From NCBI RefSeq assembly GCF_903679515.1, contig NZ_CAHOYM010000003.1, positions 1 to 60,256 on the forward strand: a stretch of 60,256 nucleotides of DNA, written 5' to 3'. Made by a program: the position numbers and the translations under genes. The DNA is from Bartonella gabonensis (GTDB taxonomy: Bacteria > Pseudomonadota > Alphaproteobacteria > Rhizobiales > Rhizobiaceae). This document shows, piece after piece, positions 38,230-48,595 of the stretch; the first letter of the stretch is position 1; every line of letters begins with the position of its first letter. The notes beneath the pieces were generated by a model. It ran no database searches, was not told the DNA's origin, and worked only from the letters and a program-made list of their open reading frames with translations.

Positions 38230-38784
38230 ATGAATGAAGCTGAAAAAATAAGCAATCTTGACGAAAGGCGCCTGTTTGAAGAAGATGGTATCGAGGCACG
38301 GGTTGCTGCTCTTGTCATACCACTGCTTAAGCCTTTAGGTTTTCGTTTGGTTCGTGTGAAGCTTCTTGGACAAAATGGTTTAACACTTCAAATTATGGTT
38401 GAACGTGCTGATGGTTCTCTAACCGTAGAAGATTGTGAAACTGTTAGTCGAACTGTTTCCCCCCTCCTTGATGTGGAAAATGTTATTGAACGCAAATATC
38501 ATTTAGAAATCTCATCTCCTGGAATTGATCGTCCTTTGGTAAGAAAATCTGATTTTTTTCATTGGCAAGGACATCTTGCAAAAATTGAAACTAAAATAAC
38601 GATTGATGGGCGCCGAAAATTTCGTGGAACATTGACCAATATCACGCAAGATGGATTTATTTTAAACACTGATAAAGCTGCTTACGGAGAAGCCATGTAT
38701 ACCTCGATTTCCTTTTGTGATATCATAAGCGCGCATTTAGTGCTTACCGATGAGCTTATTCGCGATGCATTGAAAAAAAAATAA
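38230..38784 (+). CDS. rimP: Ribosome maturation factor RimP
   Basis: The 184-residue 30S assembly factor has an N-terminal alpha/beta domain (GFRLVRVKLLGQNGLTLQIMVER and LTVEDCETVSRTVSPLLDVE), the junction LEISSPGIDRPL and a C-terminal SH3-like domain. It heads the conserved rimP-nusA-ylxR-infB-rbfA-truB run. In rhizobia this run is usually co-transcribed. Confidence 0.95.
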   Translation: MNEAEKISNLDERRLFEEDGIEARVAALVIPLLKPLGFRLVRVKLLGQNGLTLQIMVERADGSLTVEDCETVSRTVSPLLDVENVIERKYHLEISSPGIDRPLVRKSDFFHWQGHLAKIETKITIDGRRKFRGTLTNITQDGFILNTDKAAYGEAMYTSISFCDIISAHLVLTDELIRDALKKK

Positions 38785-38903
38785 AGGTTTAAGTCAACGA
38801 TTCATTCCCGAAGATAATCCTACAGACTCAATAGAGACGCTCAATTTTAAAAATAATATCACTGGGAAATACCCATCGTGAGGCACCAAGAAGGAGAAAA
38901 TTG

Positions 38904-40535
38904 ATGGCTACAAGCGCTAACAGGCTTGAGGTTCTGCAAATTGCAGATGCTGTTGCACGTGAAAAGTCAATCGACCGTGAAATTGTCATTTCTGCGATGG
39001 CTGACGCTATTCAGAAAGCAGCACGTTCTCGTTATGGTCAAGAAACCAATATTCGTGCTGAAATCAATTCCAAAACAGGTGAAATTAAATTACAACGCCT
39101 GCTTAAAATCGTTGATGTTGTTGAAGACTATACAATGGAAATTACTTTGTCTGATGCACTCAAACGCCAAGCAGATGCAAAAATTGGTGATTTTTTTGCT
39201 GATCTTTTACCTCCTATGGATTTTGGACGTATCGCAGCACAATCTGCTAAACAGGTGATTGTACAAAAAGTACGCGACGCAGAGCGTGATCAGCAATATG
39301 AAGAATTCAAAAATAAAGTTGGTGAAATTATTTCTGGTACAGTCAAGCGTGTAGAATATGGCAATGTTATCGTTGATCTAGGACGTGGTGAAGCTATTGT
39401 GCGTCGTGATGAATTAATTCCCCGTGAATCTTTCCGCTATGGAGACCGTATTCGTGCTTTTGTCAATGATGTACACCGTGAAACACGTGGACCACAAATT
39501 TTCCTTTCACGCACACATCCTCAATTTATGGTAAAACTTTTTACTATGGAAGTTCCAGAAATTTATGATGGTATTATAGAAATCAAATCGGTTGCCCGTG
39601 ATCCAGGTTCACGAGCCAAAATCGCCGTTGTTTCACGCGATGGTTCCATTGATCCTGTTGGCGCATGTGTGGGAATGCGAGGAAGCCGTGTACAAGCTGT
39701 TGTTGCAGAATTACAAGGCGAAAAAATTGATATTATTCCTTGGTCGCCTGATGCAGCAACATTTGTCGTTAATGCACTGCAACCTGCTGAAGTTTCTAAA
39801 ATCATCCTTGATGAAGATGCTGAACGCATTGAAGTTATCGTACCAGATGACCAACTCAGCCTTGCTATTGGACGACGCGGACAAAATGTTCGCTTAGCTT
39901 CGCAACTAACAGGATGGAACATTGATATTTTAACGGAAAAAGAAGAATCGGAAAATCGTCAAAAAGAATTTACTGAACGGAGTAAATTGTTTATGGAAGC
40001 CTTAGAGGTTGACGAAATGATCGGACAGGTCATGGCATCAGAGGGTTTTTCTTCTATTGAAGAAATCGCTTACATTGATCTTGAAGAAATTGCTTCTATT
40101 GATGGTTTTGACCATGATACCGCTGCTGAAATCCAAAGTCGCGCCCATGAATATCTCGATCATCAAGAAAAAGAACTTGATGAAAAACGCAAAAAGCTCG
40201 GAGTTTCTGACGAATTGCGAACTCTTCCTGGAATGACAAGTGCTATGCTGGTTGCTGTGGGTGAGGATGGTGTAAAAACAATAGAAGATTTCGCTGGCTA
40301 TGCCGTTGATGATTTAACTGGTTGGAGAGAACGCAAAGAAGGTCAAACAAAAAATTTTTCTGGTATTTTAACCCCTTTTGACATTACACGCGCGGATGCA
40401 GAAGCTATGGTTTTAGCCGCACGTGTACAAGCAGGCTGGATAAACAAAACTGATCTTATTATAGAAAATCCTGTAGAAGATGAAAATTCTGCAGAAAATG
40501 AAAAAACAGATGATTTGGATGTGGATACATTTTAA
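38904..40535 (+). CDS. nusA: Transcription termination/antitermination factor NusA
   Basis: The 543-residue protein binds RNA polymerase and RNA. Order: N-terminal polymerase-binding domain (about 1-130), S1 domain (GEIISGTVKRVEYGNVIVDLG, about 137-200), KH1 and KH2 (VGACVGMRGSRVQAVVAELQGEKIDII and LAIGRRGQNVRLASQLTGW), then acidic C-terminal repeats with helix-hairpin-helix features (FSSIEEIAYIDLEEIASIDGF). AAGGAG precedes the ATG at 38904. Its stop abuts the ylxR ATG with no gap. Confidence 0.96.
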   Translation: MATSANRLEVLQIADAVAREKSIDREIVISAMADAIQKAARSRYGQETNIRAEINSKTGEIKLQRLLKIVDVVEDYTMEITLSDALKRQADAKIGDFFADLLPPMDFGRIAAQSAKQVIVQKVRDAERDQQYEEFKNKVGEIISGTVKRVEYGNVIVDLGRGEAIVRRDELIPRESFRYGDRIRAFVNDVHRETRGPQIFLSRTHPQFMVKLFTMEVPEIYDGIIEIKSVARDPGSRAKIAVVSRDGSIDPVGACVGMRGSRVQAVVAELQGEKIDIIPWSPDAATFVVNALQPAEVSKIILDEDAERIEVIVPDDQLSLAIGRRGQNVRLASQLTGWNIDILTEKEESENRQKEFTERSKLFMEALEVDEMIGQVMASEGFSSIEEIAYIDLEEIASIDGFDHDTAAEIQSRAHEYLDHQEKELDEKRKKLGVSDELRTLPGMTSAMLVAVGEDGVKTIEDFAGYAVDDLTGWRERKEGQTKNFSGILTPFDITRADAEAMVLAARVQAGWINKTDLIIENPVEDENSAENEKTDDLDVDTF

Positions 40536-41171
40536 ATGAATGAACGGACTTGCATTGTGACCCGACAAAATGCTTCAGCACAAACGCTGATCCGCTTTGT
40601 TATTGGTCCCAATAACCAGATTGTTCCTGATCTTAAAGCGAAATTACCAGGGCGCGGCGTTTGGATTTCTGCCCATCACGCTGTTATTGAGAAAGCGATC
40701 AAACAGAAAGCTTTTCAGAAAAGTTTTAAAACAGATGTTGAGGTTGCACCAAATCTTGTGCATATTGTTGATATGCTTTTACTCAAAGCTGCTCTTTCAA
40801 GCCTTTCCATGGCAAGAAAAGCGGGGGCTGTTGTTACGGGAGCAACAAAGGTTGATGCTGCTATCCGCTCTGGTCAAGTTGTTCTTGTACTTCATGCTAA
40901 AGAAACAACAGAAGATGGAAAACGAAAAATTGCACAGGCCATTCATACAATACAACAACAAACAAATCGGACGATAAAAACCATATCTTTATTTACAAAT
41001 GATGAAATGCGTGTGGCTTTTGGCTCTAATCCTGTCATGCACGCAGCCTTATTGGACACAAAGGCTGCTGAAGGATTTCTCAAAACAACATATAAATTGA
41101 TCAGCTATCGTGATGACAAGCATAATAAGCACGGTGAGATGACGGCACAAGCCGTGAAGGAAGTACAATGA
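40536..41171 (+). CDS. YlxR domain fused to an L7Ae-like RNA-binding domain
   Basis: The 211-residue protein joins a YlxR/DUF448 domain (about 1-80: [38 protein letters not shown]) to an L7Ae/L30e-like domain (about 85-185: [34 protein letters not shown]). In Gram-positives these are two separate genes, ylxR and ylxQ; the fusion is usual in alphaproteobacteria. It presumably binds RNA or the translation machinery. It overlaps infB by 4 bases. Confidence 0.93.
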   Translation: MNERTCIVTRQNASAQTLIRFVIGPNNQIVPDLKAKLPGRGVWISAHHAVIEKAIKQKAFQKSFKTDVEVAPNLVHIVDMLLLKAALSSLSMARKAGAVVTGATKVDAAIRSGQVVLVLHAKETTEDGKRKIAQAIHTIQQQTNRTIKTISLFTNDEMRVAFGSNPVMHAALLDTKAAEGFLKTTYKLISYRDDKHNKHGEMTAQAVKEVQ

Positions 41172-43696
41172 GTGAAAATAACAACGACAAAACAACAGGC
41201 AAGAAGACACTAACTCTCAAGCGGTCTGTCTTGGAAACGAGTACGGTCAAACAAAATTTTAGCCATGGTCGTACGAAGGCTGTCGTTGTCGAAACCAAAC
41301 GACGTAAAATTACACGACCTGATGAAAAAGCAGAAAACCTTCAGCCTATTACAAAGCCGCATGTGGCTCCCCAACGCTCTAAACCGCGTTTTGAGGGAAA
41401 AAAACCTCAAGAATCTGTGGCCAAAAGCAATCTTTCATCAGCTGAAATAGAAGCAAGACTTCGCGCGTTAGAAGAAGCACATATCCAAGAAAGAATAACG
41501 CGAGAACAAGCCGAAAAAGAAGCAAGGCGTGCTAAAGAGCGTGAAGAAATTTTAAAGCAAGAAATCAAAGAAAAAGAAATACTTCAAAAACAAGAGGAAG
41601 AAAAATCGCCGGTACAGACTCCACCTGTTTTCTCTGAACCTCCCCTCATCGAAAAGACAGATATTCCCATTGCGCCTAAAAACACAACTGTGATTGAAAA
41701 ACGCAAAATAGATGAAAATAAAGAGGAGGAACGGCATAGCCGGCGTGCTAATCCTGCTAAATCAGAAATACGTGCACCAAAAGTTGTTAAAGGAGCTGAT
41801 GAACGGCGCCGTGGAAAACTGACTCTTAATAGCGCATTGGACGAAGAAGGGAGTGCACGGGGGCGATCAATGGCTGCAATGCGGCGCAGACAGGAAAAAT
41901 TTAAGCGTGCACAAAACCAAGAACCAAGAGAAAAAATTTCTCGTGAAGTTGTTCTTCCTGAAACGATTACCATTCAAGAGCTCGCACAACGTATGACTGA
42001 GCGTTCTGTTGATGTCATTAAATTTTTAATGAAACAAGGACAAATGATGAAACCTGGCGATGTTATTGATGCTGACGTTGCTGAACTCATCGCTGTTGAA
42101 TTTGGTCATACTGTTAAACGTGTTTTAGAATCTGACGTAGAGGAAGGTATCTTTAATATAACAGATAATCCTCAAAATATGCAGCCACGTCCCCCTGTTG
42201 TAACCATTATGGGCCATGTTGACCACGGAAAAACTTCTCTTTTGGATGCTATTCGTAAAGCAAATGTTGTTTCTGGTGAAGCAGGTGGTATTACGCAGCA
42301 TATTGGGGCCTATCAAGTAGAACAAAACGGCCAAAAAATTACCTTTATTGATACACCGGGGCACGCTGCATTCACCGCTATGCGTGCCCGTGGCGCTCGT
42401 GTTACTGATATTGCCGTTCTTGTTGTTGCCGCTGATGACAGTGTTATGCCGCAAACGATTGAATCAATTAATCACGCCAAAGCTGCTGGTGTTCCTATTA
42501 TTGTTGCTATCAACAAAATTGATAAACCTGCTGCGAATGCACAAAAAGTGCGTACAGAACTCCTACAACATGAAGTGTTTGTTGAAACAATGGGCGGTGA
42601 AACTTTGGACGTTGAAGTTTCCGCTAAAACTGGTCAAAACCTTGATAAACTTCTCGAAGCTATCCTTCTTCAAGCTGAAATGCTTGACCTGAAAGCAGAT
42701 CCTCAGCGAACTGCAGAGGGTGTTGTCATTGAAGCCAAATTGGATCGTGGACGTGGATCTGTTGCAACTGTTCTTGTTCAAAAAGGTACATTACATCCTT
42801 CTGATATTATTGTTGCCGGAAATGAATGGGGGCGTGTGCGTGCTTTAATTGACGACCATGGTCGCCATGTCAAAGAAGCCGTTCCCTCTACACCAATTGA
42901 AGTTTTAGGCATGCAAGGAACACCACAAGCTGGAGACCGTTTTGCTGTCGTGACACATGAAGCAAAAGCACGCGAAATTTCTGTATATCGTCAACGATTA
43001 GCACGAGATAAAGCTGTTGCTCGACAAACAGGTTCGCGTGGTTCTCTCGAACAGATGATGACAAAATTGCAAACGACTGGTGTTAAGGAATTTTCCCTTA
43101 TTATTAAAGGGGATGTGCAAGGATCAATTGAAGCAATCGCTTCAGCATTGGAAAAACTAGGAAATGATGAGGTTCGTGCACGTGTTGTACATTCTGGTGC
43201 TGGAGGAATTACCGAAAGTGATATTTCTCTTGCAGAAGCTTCTAACTCAGCTGTGATTGGTTTTAATGTTCGAGCCAATAAACAAGCACGTGATTTTGCT
43301 AAAACACAAGGAATTGAAATCCGTTATTATAATATCATTTATGATCTTGTTGATGATATCAAAGCGGCCATGTCTGGTCTCCTCTCACCAGAACAGCGTG
43401 AAACTTTCCTTGGTAATGCTGAAATTCTAGAAGTCTTTAACATTACAAAAATCGGAAAAGTTGCTGGGTGTCGTGTTACAGAAGGAAAAATAGAACGAGG
43501 AGCCGGTGTTCGCCTTATCCGCGATAATATCGTTATTCACGAAGGAAAGCTAAAAACACTCAAACGCTTTAAGGATGAAATCAATGAAGTGCAAAGTGGT
43601 CAAGAATGCGGAATAGCCTTTGAAAATTATGAAGATATGCGTGCAGGAGATATCATTGAGACCTTCCGCATCGAACATATTAATCGCACATTATAA
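41168..43696 (+). CDS. infB: Translation initiation factor IF-2
   Basis: The 842-residue GTPase places initiator tRNA on the 30S subunit. A charged, lysine/glutamate-rich N-terminal half with a long coiled coil (about residues 95-150) precedes the conserved IF2_N region ([24 protein letters not shown]). G1 is GHVDHGKT (349-356), with DTPGHAAF (G3) and NKID (G4). Domains II, III and C2 follow, and the end is intact. The long N-terminus is typical of alphaproteobacteria. It starts within the ylxR-like stop (ATGA). Confidence 0.97.
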   Translation: MSENNNDKTTGKKTLTLKRSVLETSTVKQNFSHGRTKAVVVETKRRKITRPDEKAENLQPITKPHVAPQRSKPRFEGKKPQESVAKSNLSSAEIEARLRALEEAHIQERITREQAEKEARRAKEREEILKQEIKEKEILQKQEEEKSPVQTPPVFSEPPLIEKTDIPIAPKNTTVIEKRKIDENKEEERHSRRANPAKSEIRAPKVVKGADERRRGKLTLNSALDEEGSARGRSMAAMRRRQEKFKRAQNQEPREKISREVVLPETITIQELAQRMTERSVDVIKFLMKQGQMMKPGDVIDADVAELIAVEFGHTVKRVLESDVEEGIFNITDNPQNMQPRPPVVTIMGHVDHGKTSLLDAIRKANVVSGEAGGITQHIGAYQVEQNGQKITFIDTPGHAAFTAMRARGARVTDIAVLVVAADDSVMPQTIESINHAKAAGVPIIVAINKIDKPAANAQKVRTELLQHEVFVETMGGETLDVEVSAKTGQNLDKLLEAILLQAEMLDLKADPQRTAEGVVIEAKLDRGRGSVATVLVQKGTLHPSDIIVAGNEWGRVRALIDDHGRHVKEAVPSTPIEVLGMQGTPQAGDRFAVVTHEAKAREISVYRQRLARDKAVARQTGSRGSLEQMMTKLQTTGVKEFSLIIKGDVQGSIEAIASALEKLGNDEVRARVVHSGAGGITESDISLAEASNSAVIGFNVRANKQARDFAKTQGIEIRYYNIIYDLVDDIKAAMSGLLSPEQRETFLGNAEILEVFNITKIGKVAGCRVTEGKIERGAGVRLIRDNIVIHEGKLKTLKRFKDEINEVQSGQECGIAFENYEDMRAGDIIETFRIEHINRTL

Positions 43697-43703
43697 AATA
43701 ATC

Positions 43704-43742
43704 CAATAACTTTACTCTGTTTTAAAATGAGCAAAGTTATTG
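43704..43742. other. Hairpin between infB and rbfA
   Basis: The arms CAATAACTTTACTC (43704-43717) and GAGCAAAGTTATTG (43729-43742) pair over 14 positions with one mismatch around an 11-base loop. No T run follows directly, so it is not a classical terminator. It may protect or process the operon mRNA, or end it partly. Confidence 0.5.
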
Positions 43743-43821
43743 AAATTCTATACACAATATCTCTTTTTTTCCTTATCTGGATGGTCAAAAGAAGAGGTCT
43801 TGGAGCAAGGATAAAACTTTG

Positions 43822-44226
43822 ATGAAAAATGCAGGGCCATCACAACGGCAACTTAGGGTAGCAGAGCAAGTACGTCATGCAGTAGCGTATATACTACAGC
43901 GTGATATTTTGCTTGATGATATCTTGAAGAATGTTGTCATTTCTGTCTCTGAAGTGCGCATGTCCACAGATTTAAAAATTGCTACTTGCTTTGTATCGCC
44001 TCTCAGCACACTTAAAAATGCTTCCCATACCGATATCGTTGATACCCTCAATAGACATAGTCGTTTTCTCCGTGGAGAAATCAGTCATGCATTGAGACAA
44101 ATGAAATATATGCCAGAATTGCGTTTCCGACTTGATAATAGTTTTGATAATTTTTCAAAAATTGATGCCCTACTCCGATCACCTGAAGTCGCACGCGATC
44201 TTCATAGTGATAAAGATGAGGATTAA
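43822..44226 (+). CDS. rbfA: Ribosome-binding factor A
   Basis: The 134-residue KH-fold protein matures the 30S subunit at helix 1 of 16S r[67 protein letters not shown] and FSKIDALL are the family features in order. The ATG at 43822 is preferred to a TTG one codon earlier. The end overlaps nothing; truB begins 4 bases after the stop. Confidence 0.95.
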   Translation: MKNAGPSQRQLRVAEQVRHAVAYILQRDILLDDILKNVVISVSEVRMSTDLKIATCFVSPLSTLKNASHTDIVDTLNRHSRFLRGEISHALRQMKYMPELRFRLDNSFDNFSKIDALLRSPEVARDLHSDKDED

Positions 44227-44230
44227 AGAG

Positions 44231-45193
44231 ATGGCACGGCAACGCAAAAAAAAAGGACGTCCTGTTTCTGGCTGGGTCATATTCGATAAACCAAAAGGCA
44301 TGAAATCAACAAAAGCTGTCTCACAAATCAAATGGCTCTTTCGTGCGCAAAAGGCAGGGCATGCAGGTACACTTGATCCTCTTGCTTCTGGTCTCCTCCC
44401 TATTGCCTTAGGTGAAGCAACCAAAACCATTCCTTACGTGATGCAAGGCAAAAAAACTTACCGTTTTCATATCGCTTGGGGGCAAGAACGTTCAACAGAT
44501 GATCTAGAAGGAGAAATAACAAAAACATCTCTCAAACGTCCAACACAAGAAGAAGTACTTGCTCTTCTTCCTCAATATACAGGTATTATTCTGCAAACAC
44601 CTCCGCAATTTTCAGCAATCAAAATTTCTGGAAATCGTGCCTATGATCTAGCGCGTGAAGGGGAAGTCTTTGAAATTGCGCCCCGTGAAGTGGAAATAGA
44701 AACTTTCGAGTTAATAGAAATGCCTACCAAAGAGTACTCTGTCTTTGAAATAACCTGCGGAAAAGGAACTTATGTGCGCTCGCTAGCGCGCGATATGGGA
44801 CGTTATCTGGGATGCTATGGGCATATTGCTGATTTAAGACGTATTGCTGTCGCGCCTTTTGATGAAGACGATCTCATTAAATGGGACGAACTAAAAGCAG
44901 CAATATCGCTAAATAAAAATACCACAGATGAAAATAAGAGTTCTTTTAAAAAAGACTTCTCGATACTTGATGAACTGTTAATTGAAACGGGAGCTGCATT
45001 AGATTGTCTCCCTCATTATCCGCTTACTGAAACCCAAGCGCAGAGAGTTATGAGAGGGCATTCTATTCCTTTGTGTGCTCATAAAACACTTCTTTATGAA
45101 GAGGAGATTTGTGTTCTCTATAAAGAACATCTTCTTGCTATTGGTACTCTCGATAAAGGTCTATTTAAACCAAAGCGGATTTTCACAATTTAA
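44231..45193 (+). CDS. truB: tRNA pseudouridine(55) synthase
   Basis: The 320-residue enzyme makes psi-55 in the T-loop of tRNAs. [17 protein letters not shown] and the catalytic motif [23 protein letters not shown] (Asp49) are unmistakable, followed by [19 protein letters not shown] and [18 protein letters not shown]-terminal PUA-like region is present (QRVMRGHSI). The start at 44231 avoids a spurious upstream frame inside rbfA. It ends the nusA-infB run. rpsO, which normally follows, is displaced by 2.9 kb. Confidence 0.95.
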   Translation: MARQRKKKGRPVSGWVIFDKPKGMKSTKAVSQIKWLFRAQKAGHAGTLDPLASGLLPIALGEATKTIPYVMQGKKTYRFHIAWGQERSTDDLEGEITKTSLKRPTQEEVLALLPQYTGIILQTPPQFSAIKISGNRAYDLAREGEVFEIAPREVEIETFELIEMPTKEYSVFEITCGKGTYVRSLARDMGRYLGCYGHIADLRRIAVAPFDEDDLIKWDELKAAISLNKNTTDENKSSFKKDFSILDELLIETGAALDCLPHYPLTETQAQRVMRGHSIPLCAHKTLLYEEEICVLYKEHLLAIGTLDKGLFKPKRIFTI

Positions 45194-46277
45194 GTGTTTC
45201 TTTCTTCTAACCATCTCTTATTGAAAGATATTATTCCCTATAAAATTAAGAGAAATATGTTGCTTTTCATTTCTCTACGCTCTCTTATTCATATCAAAAC
45301 TTAAAGATAGTGCTATAAGTTAGTACCATCACACACTTGACCATCCTCTAATTTTTAAACCTTCATATTTGAAAAGCTTCATAAGAGTTTTTTGATTCCT
45401 TTTTCAATCGTTTTTATCCACACATTAGCCCCGGTTTGTAATGTGCAAGAAAATGATTTGGATTGCTTCAACCTAAACAGTTTTGAAATGAGATAACCCT
45501 ATGATAATATTTTTAGACTCTTACATTCAATATAAAAAACAAAAAATTATTTTTATAATCAATGCATTGCAATCATATTCATTGAACTCAATCTTAAAAG
45601 TTCAAAAATTGATATCGTTCTAAATCACTATTTAGGTCTTTACAAAATAGACGTATACAATCTATTTTTTGCTAAAAGAATTGCTTAAAATAGGAAAATT
45701 CAAACCTTAGAACTTAAACACAAAGATAATGCACAACCTACCTATCTCGTAAAAATCGATCGTTCCCCCCTACAAATGGTATAATTATGCTTACAATCGG
45801 CCATTATTCTAATCGTCATAAATATTATGCAAAGGATTTGTAAACAAAACACATCTGTAAAGAATAAGAAATTTTAAAGCTCATTATCTTATCGTTGTTT
45901 TTTGTATCGAATAAAAAACTGATATATTTCTCCAAACCATTGTTGGTATATTTTTGTTTAATGACCTTTGTTACTCAATAAAATTGTACTTTTTCTCTTG
46001 CTTGTAAATCAATATTCAATCCTGATGCTGCTGCATATTTGAAACAACGATTAAAAGAGTTTAGTATTTTGTAAACGGTTTCATTTTCTATACCAGATAT
46101 GAGTAAGCATTATCTATTTGAGTAATATCTAAAAAAGCAAGACAGTTTCATTTGGAAAAGTATCATCATAAATCAATTTATTAACCATTGGATCACTCAT
46201 TTTTTTGTGCTTATGCTGACCCATTGATCAAAATAATATGACCATATTAAATATTTTACAAAAAAACTTCTCTAACC
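45194..46277. other. Intergenic region with a possible decayed gene
   Basis: About 1.1 kb with no intact gene. On the minus strand, codons ending in TGA at 45975-45977 read ISGIENETVYKILNSFNRCF, then YAAASGLNIDLQAREKVQFY. Upstream of that a different frame reads FLDITQIDNAYS. This looks like the tail of a frameshifted gene of unknown family. The rest appears non-coding. Confidence 0.35.
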
Positions 46278-47762
46278 TTAAGGAAGATGATCAGCAGGGA
46301 CTTTTAAAAGCATTTCATTGACCTGGGGTATTGTCTGTCGTTCAATCATGCGGTGCACTTTTATACCGTTAGGAGCGCAATTTAAATGACGCAAACGCTT
46401 ATTAACTTCAGCATCCGCTTTTGTGCGACGATGATTATGGCGTAAATAATCTACCCATGTTGGCATATGATAAGCCTCTGTCGAATATTCAGGTCTTTCA
46501 AGATTTCGTAAAAGAACCCATTGACGCGCCCCATCACGTAAACGAATATGGCGTCGGCGCGTCATCACTTTGAGAAACTCTTCTAGATCATTTTCATGAA
46601 TTTGATAATCGATCATGATCATGATCGGGCCACTTTTTGCTTTTAGGTCGAGTAAGAGTTCTGGCTTTCTAAAATGATCAAGAGGATTCAAATCTATTTG
46701 AGGAATTTCTTGAATTCTAAATTTTACGCCCACAAAAGCCCCAACAATCAAGAATAGAGAACAAACACTCAAAGCAATTGTTGGAGAATAACCATCAGCT
46801 AAAATTCCCCAGATTGCATTCCCAATAGCCATCCCCCCGTAAGATGCCGTTTGATAAAGTGCTAAAGCACGTGCAACAACCCATCGTAGTGTCGAGAGTT
46901 GGACAGATGTATTAAACAATGATAATACCAAAACCCAACTTAGGCCTGCAGGAAAGAAAGTAATATGGCTTATAATCAGTGAACGGCTTATTCCCAATAA
47001 AAAACAAGAAAAGGCGAAACCAATAAAGGCACTTGCAATAATTGTTTCTGAACGAAAATGATGCCGTACAAATGCATTAATAATCCCTGCTGTCATGGCT
47101 CCTAACCCGAAACAACCAAGTAATGTACCATAAAGAAGGGCACTTCCTCCGAGAACTTTATGCGCAACAATTGGCAAAAGAGCTAAAATCGAAATCGCCC
47201 CTATACCAAAAAGGAACGCTCTAACCATAATACTCAAGAGATTAGGTGACATCGCAACATAACGCAAACCATCTGAGACAGCTCCTAACAGTCTTTCTCT
47301 TGGCAATGGGTTGTTTTTATAATTCGATTTCCAGAAAAATAATGCACCAATAAGAGGGATATAGCTTATAGCATTAAACAAAAAAGCAGCAGATGCCCCC
47401 AAAGTTGCAATGATGCCCCCCCCAATAGCAGGACCAACACTCCGATCAAATTAAAGCCGACATTATTTAAACTAACAGCAGCAGGAATATTTTCCCTGCT
47501 CACAATATCTCCTATCGTTGCTTGCCAAGAAGGATTATAAAAGGCTGTGCCACATCCAATCAAAAACGTGAAACATAACAAGCGGTAATGTTGTCGCACT
47601 CTGAACCAGCCCAACCATAGAATGCGAAGAACTAATTAACGCCATTAACCACCCTGCTCTAACAGCCTGTATCAGCCCTCCTAAATTAGAAATAAGAGTC
47701 GATGACCATAAATTTCAAAATACCGAATTACGAAAAAGTTTTAATGTTGAAACGCGCTGCAT
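46278..47762 (-). pseudogene. Decayed MFS_3-family (EntS-like) transporter
   Basis: A good ribosome site (GGAGGAAAAAG) and ATG at 47762 remain. The frame reads MQRVSTLKLFRNSVF, then TGA at 47715-47717, then NLWSSTLISNLGGLIQAV and VGLVQSATTLPLVM. It then jumps frame to FTFLIGCGTAFYNPSWQATIGD, having lost the roughly 60 residues usual there. Another frameshift near 47447 separates VGFNL from RSVGPAIGG. From 47402 to 46278 the last 374 codons are open, with helices and the C-terminal extension (WVLLRNLERPEYSTEAYHMPTW) of this transmembrane exporter family. At least three lesions make it dead. It sits between truB and rpsO, which normally adjoin. Confidence 0.88.
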
Positions 47763-47961
47763 CTTTTTCCTCCAAATCGGTATTTATCACCTTTGTTACC
47801 ATACACGCTCATAATCTTCGTATCAAAAAGATGCATAAATATTAAAAAACTTCTCATAAAACCCTATTTAAATCAATATTTCAAAACAAAAGCTTTTATT
47901 TAAAGAAAGACTTCAAAATACTGTCAAGGACTAGTATTTTAACCTTCTTTCCTATATAAGA

Positions 47962-48037
47962 GCGAAAATAGGTAAGAGTCTTCGACTCTTCTTATTTTCC
48001 TCGCAGACCCTAGCTGAACGACATCTCGGCTATGGGT
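47962..48037 (+). promoter_or_regulatory. Two-hairpin rpsO leader, candidate S15 autoregulatory element
   Basis: The first hairpin spans 47962-48004: AAGAGTC/GACTCTT around a TTC loop, extended by AAAATA/TATTTT and GCG/CGC. The second spans 48007-48037: ACCC/GGGT and TAGC/GCTA with one bulge. The start codon of rpsO follows 37 bases later. S15 is known to control its own mRNA through leader structures in several bacterial groups, so this is a candidate for the same role. It is not proven here. Confidence 0.55.
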
Positions 48038-48074
48038 GACTTTATGTTTCTTTGTTTTTTGAAAGGATGATACG

Positions 48075-48344
48075 ATGTCGATTACAGCTGAACGTAAACA
48101 AGCTATTGTCGCAGAATACGCAAATAAAGTTGGTGATACAGGATCACCAGAAGTACAGGTTGCTGTACTTTCTGAACGTATTTCTAATTTAACAAACCAC
48201 TTTAAATCTCATAAAAAAGATAATCATTCTCGTCGTGGTCTTTTAAAGATGGTGTCTCAACGCCGGCGCCTTCTTGATTACCTTAAAGGAGTTGACCAAA
48301 ATCGTTATCAGACACTTATCAAAAAATTAGGTTTGCGTCGCTAA
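48075..48344 (+). CDS. rpsO: 30S ribosomal protein S15
   Basis: The 89-residue four-helix protein binds the 16S rRNA central-domain three-way junction. [51 protein letters not shown] and [27 protein letters not shown] are the conserved family blocks in full. AAGGATG lies before the ATG. A terminator follows, so it can be made separately from pnp. Confidence 0.98.
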   Translation: MSITAERKQAIVAEYANKVGDTGSPEVQVAVLSERISNLTNHFKSHKKDNHSRRGLLKMVSQRRRLLDYLKGVDQNRYQTLIKKLGLRR

Positions 48345-48348
48345 AAGA

Positions 48349-48384
48349 AAAAATGGGGTGGTGTAAAAAACCACCCATTTTTTC
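48349..48384 (+). terminator. Terminator after rpsO
   Basis: AAAAAATGGG-TGGT pairs with ACCA-CCCATTTTTT around a short A-rich loop, ending in six T. It begins 5 bases past the rpsO stop. Confidence 0.8.
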
Positions 48385-48421
48385 AACATGTTTCTTTTAG
48401 ATAAAAATTTAAAAAACTGAA

Positions 48422-48556
48422 AAGTTATTATGGGATGGGACTGCTCCTCATTTTGCATTTAAGGCGATTTATCTCTCTACTTATCGCAATAAAGATAGAA
48501 GTAACTTGTTGTCCACCCCAGAGCTTGAAAATATGCTACGCAAAGCCAGAATGTGA
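48422..48556 (+). pseudogene. Short unrecognised coding fragment
   Basis: An open stretch without a start codon ends in TGA at 48554-48556 and reads LLWDGTAPHFAFKAIYLSTY, then NLLSTPELENMLRKARM. The amino-acid pattern looks protein-like rather than random AT-rich translation. It sits between the rpsO terminator and pnp, which are otherwise adjacent in relatives. I do not recognise a family. Confidence 0.3.
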
Positions 48557-48595
48557 GCAATCAAAGATTTAAAAACTGGTCATTAAGGATAAAAA

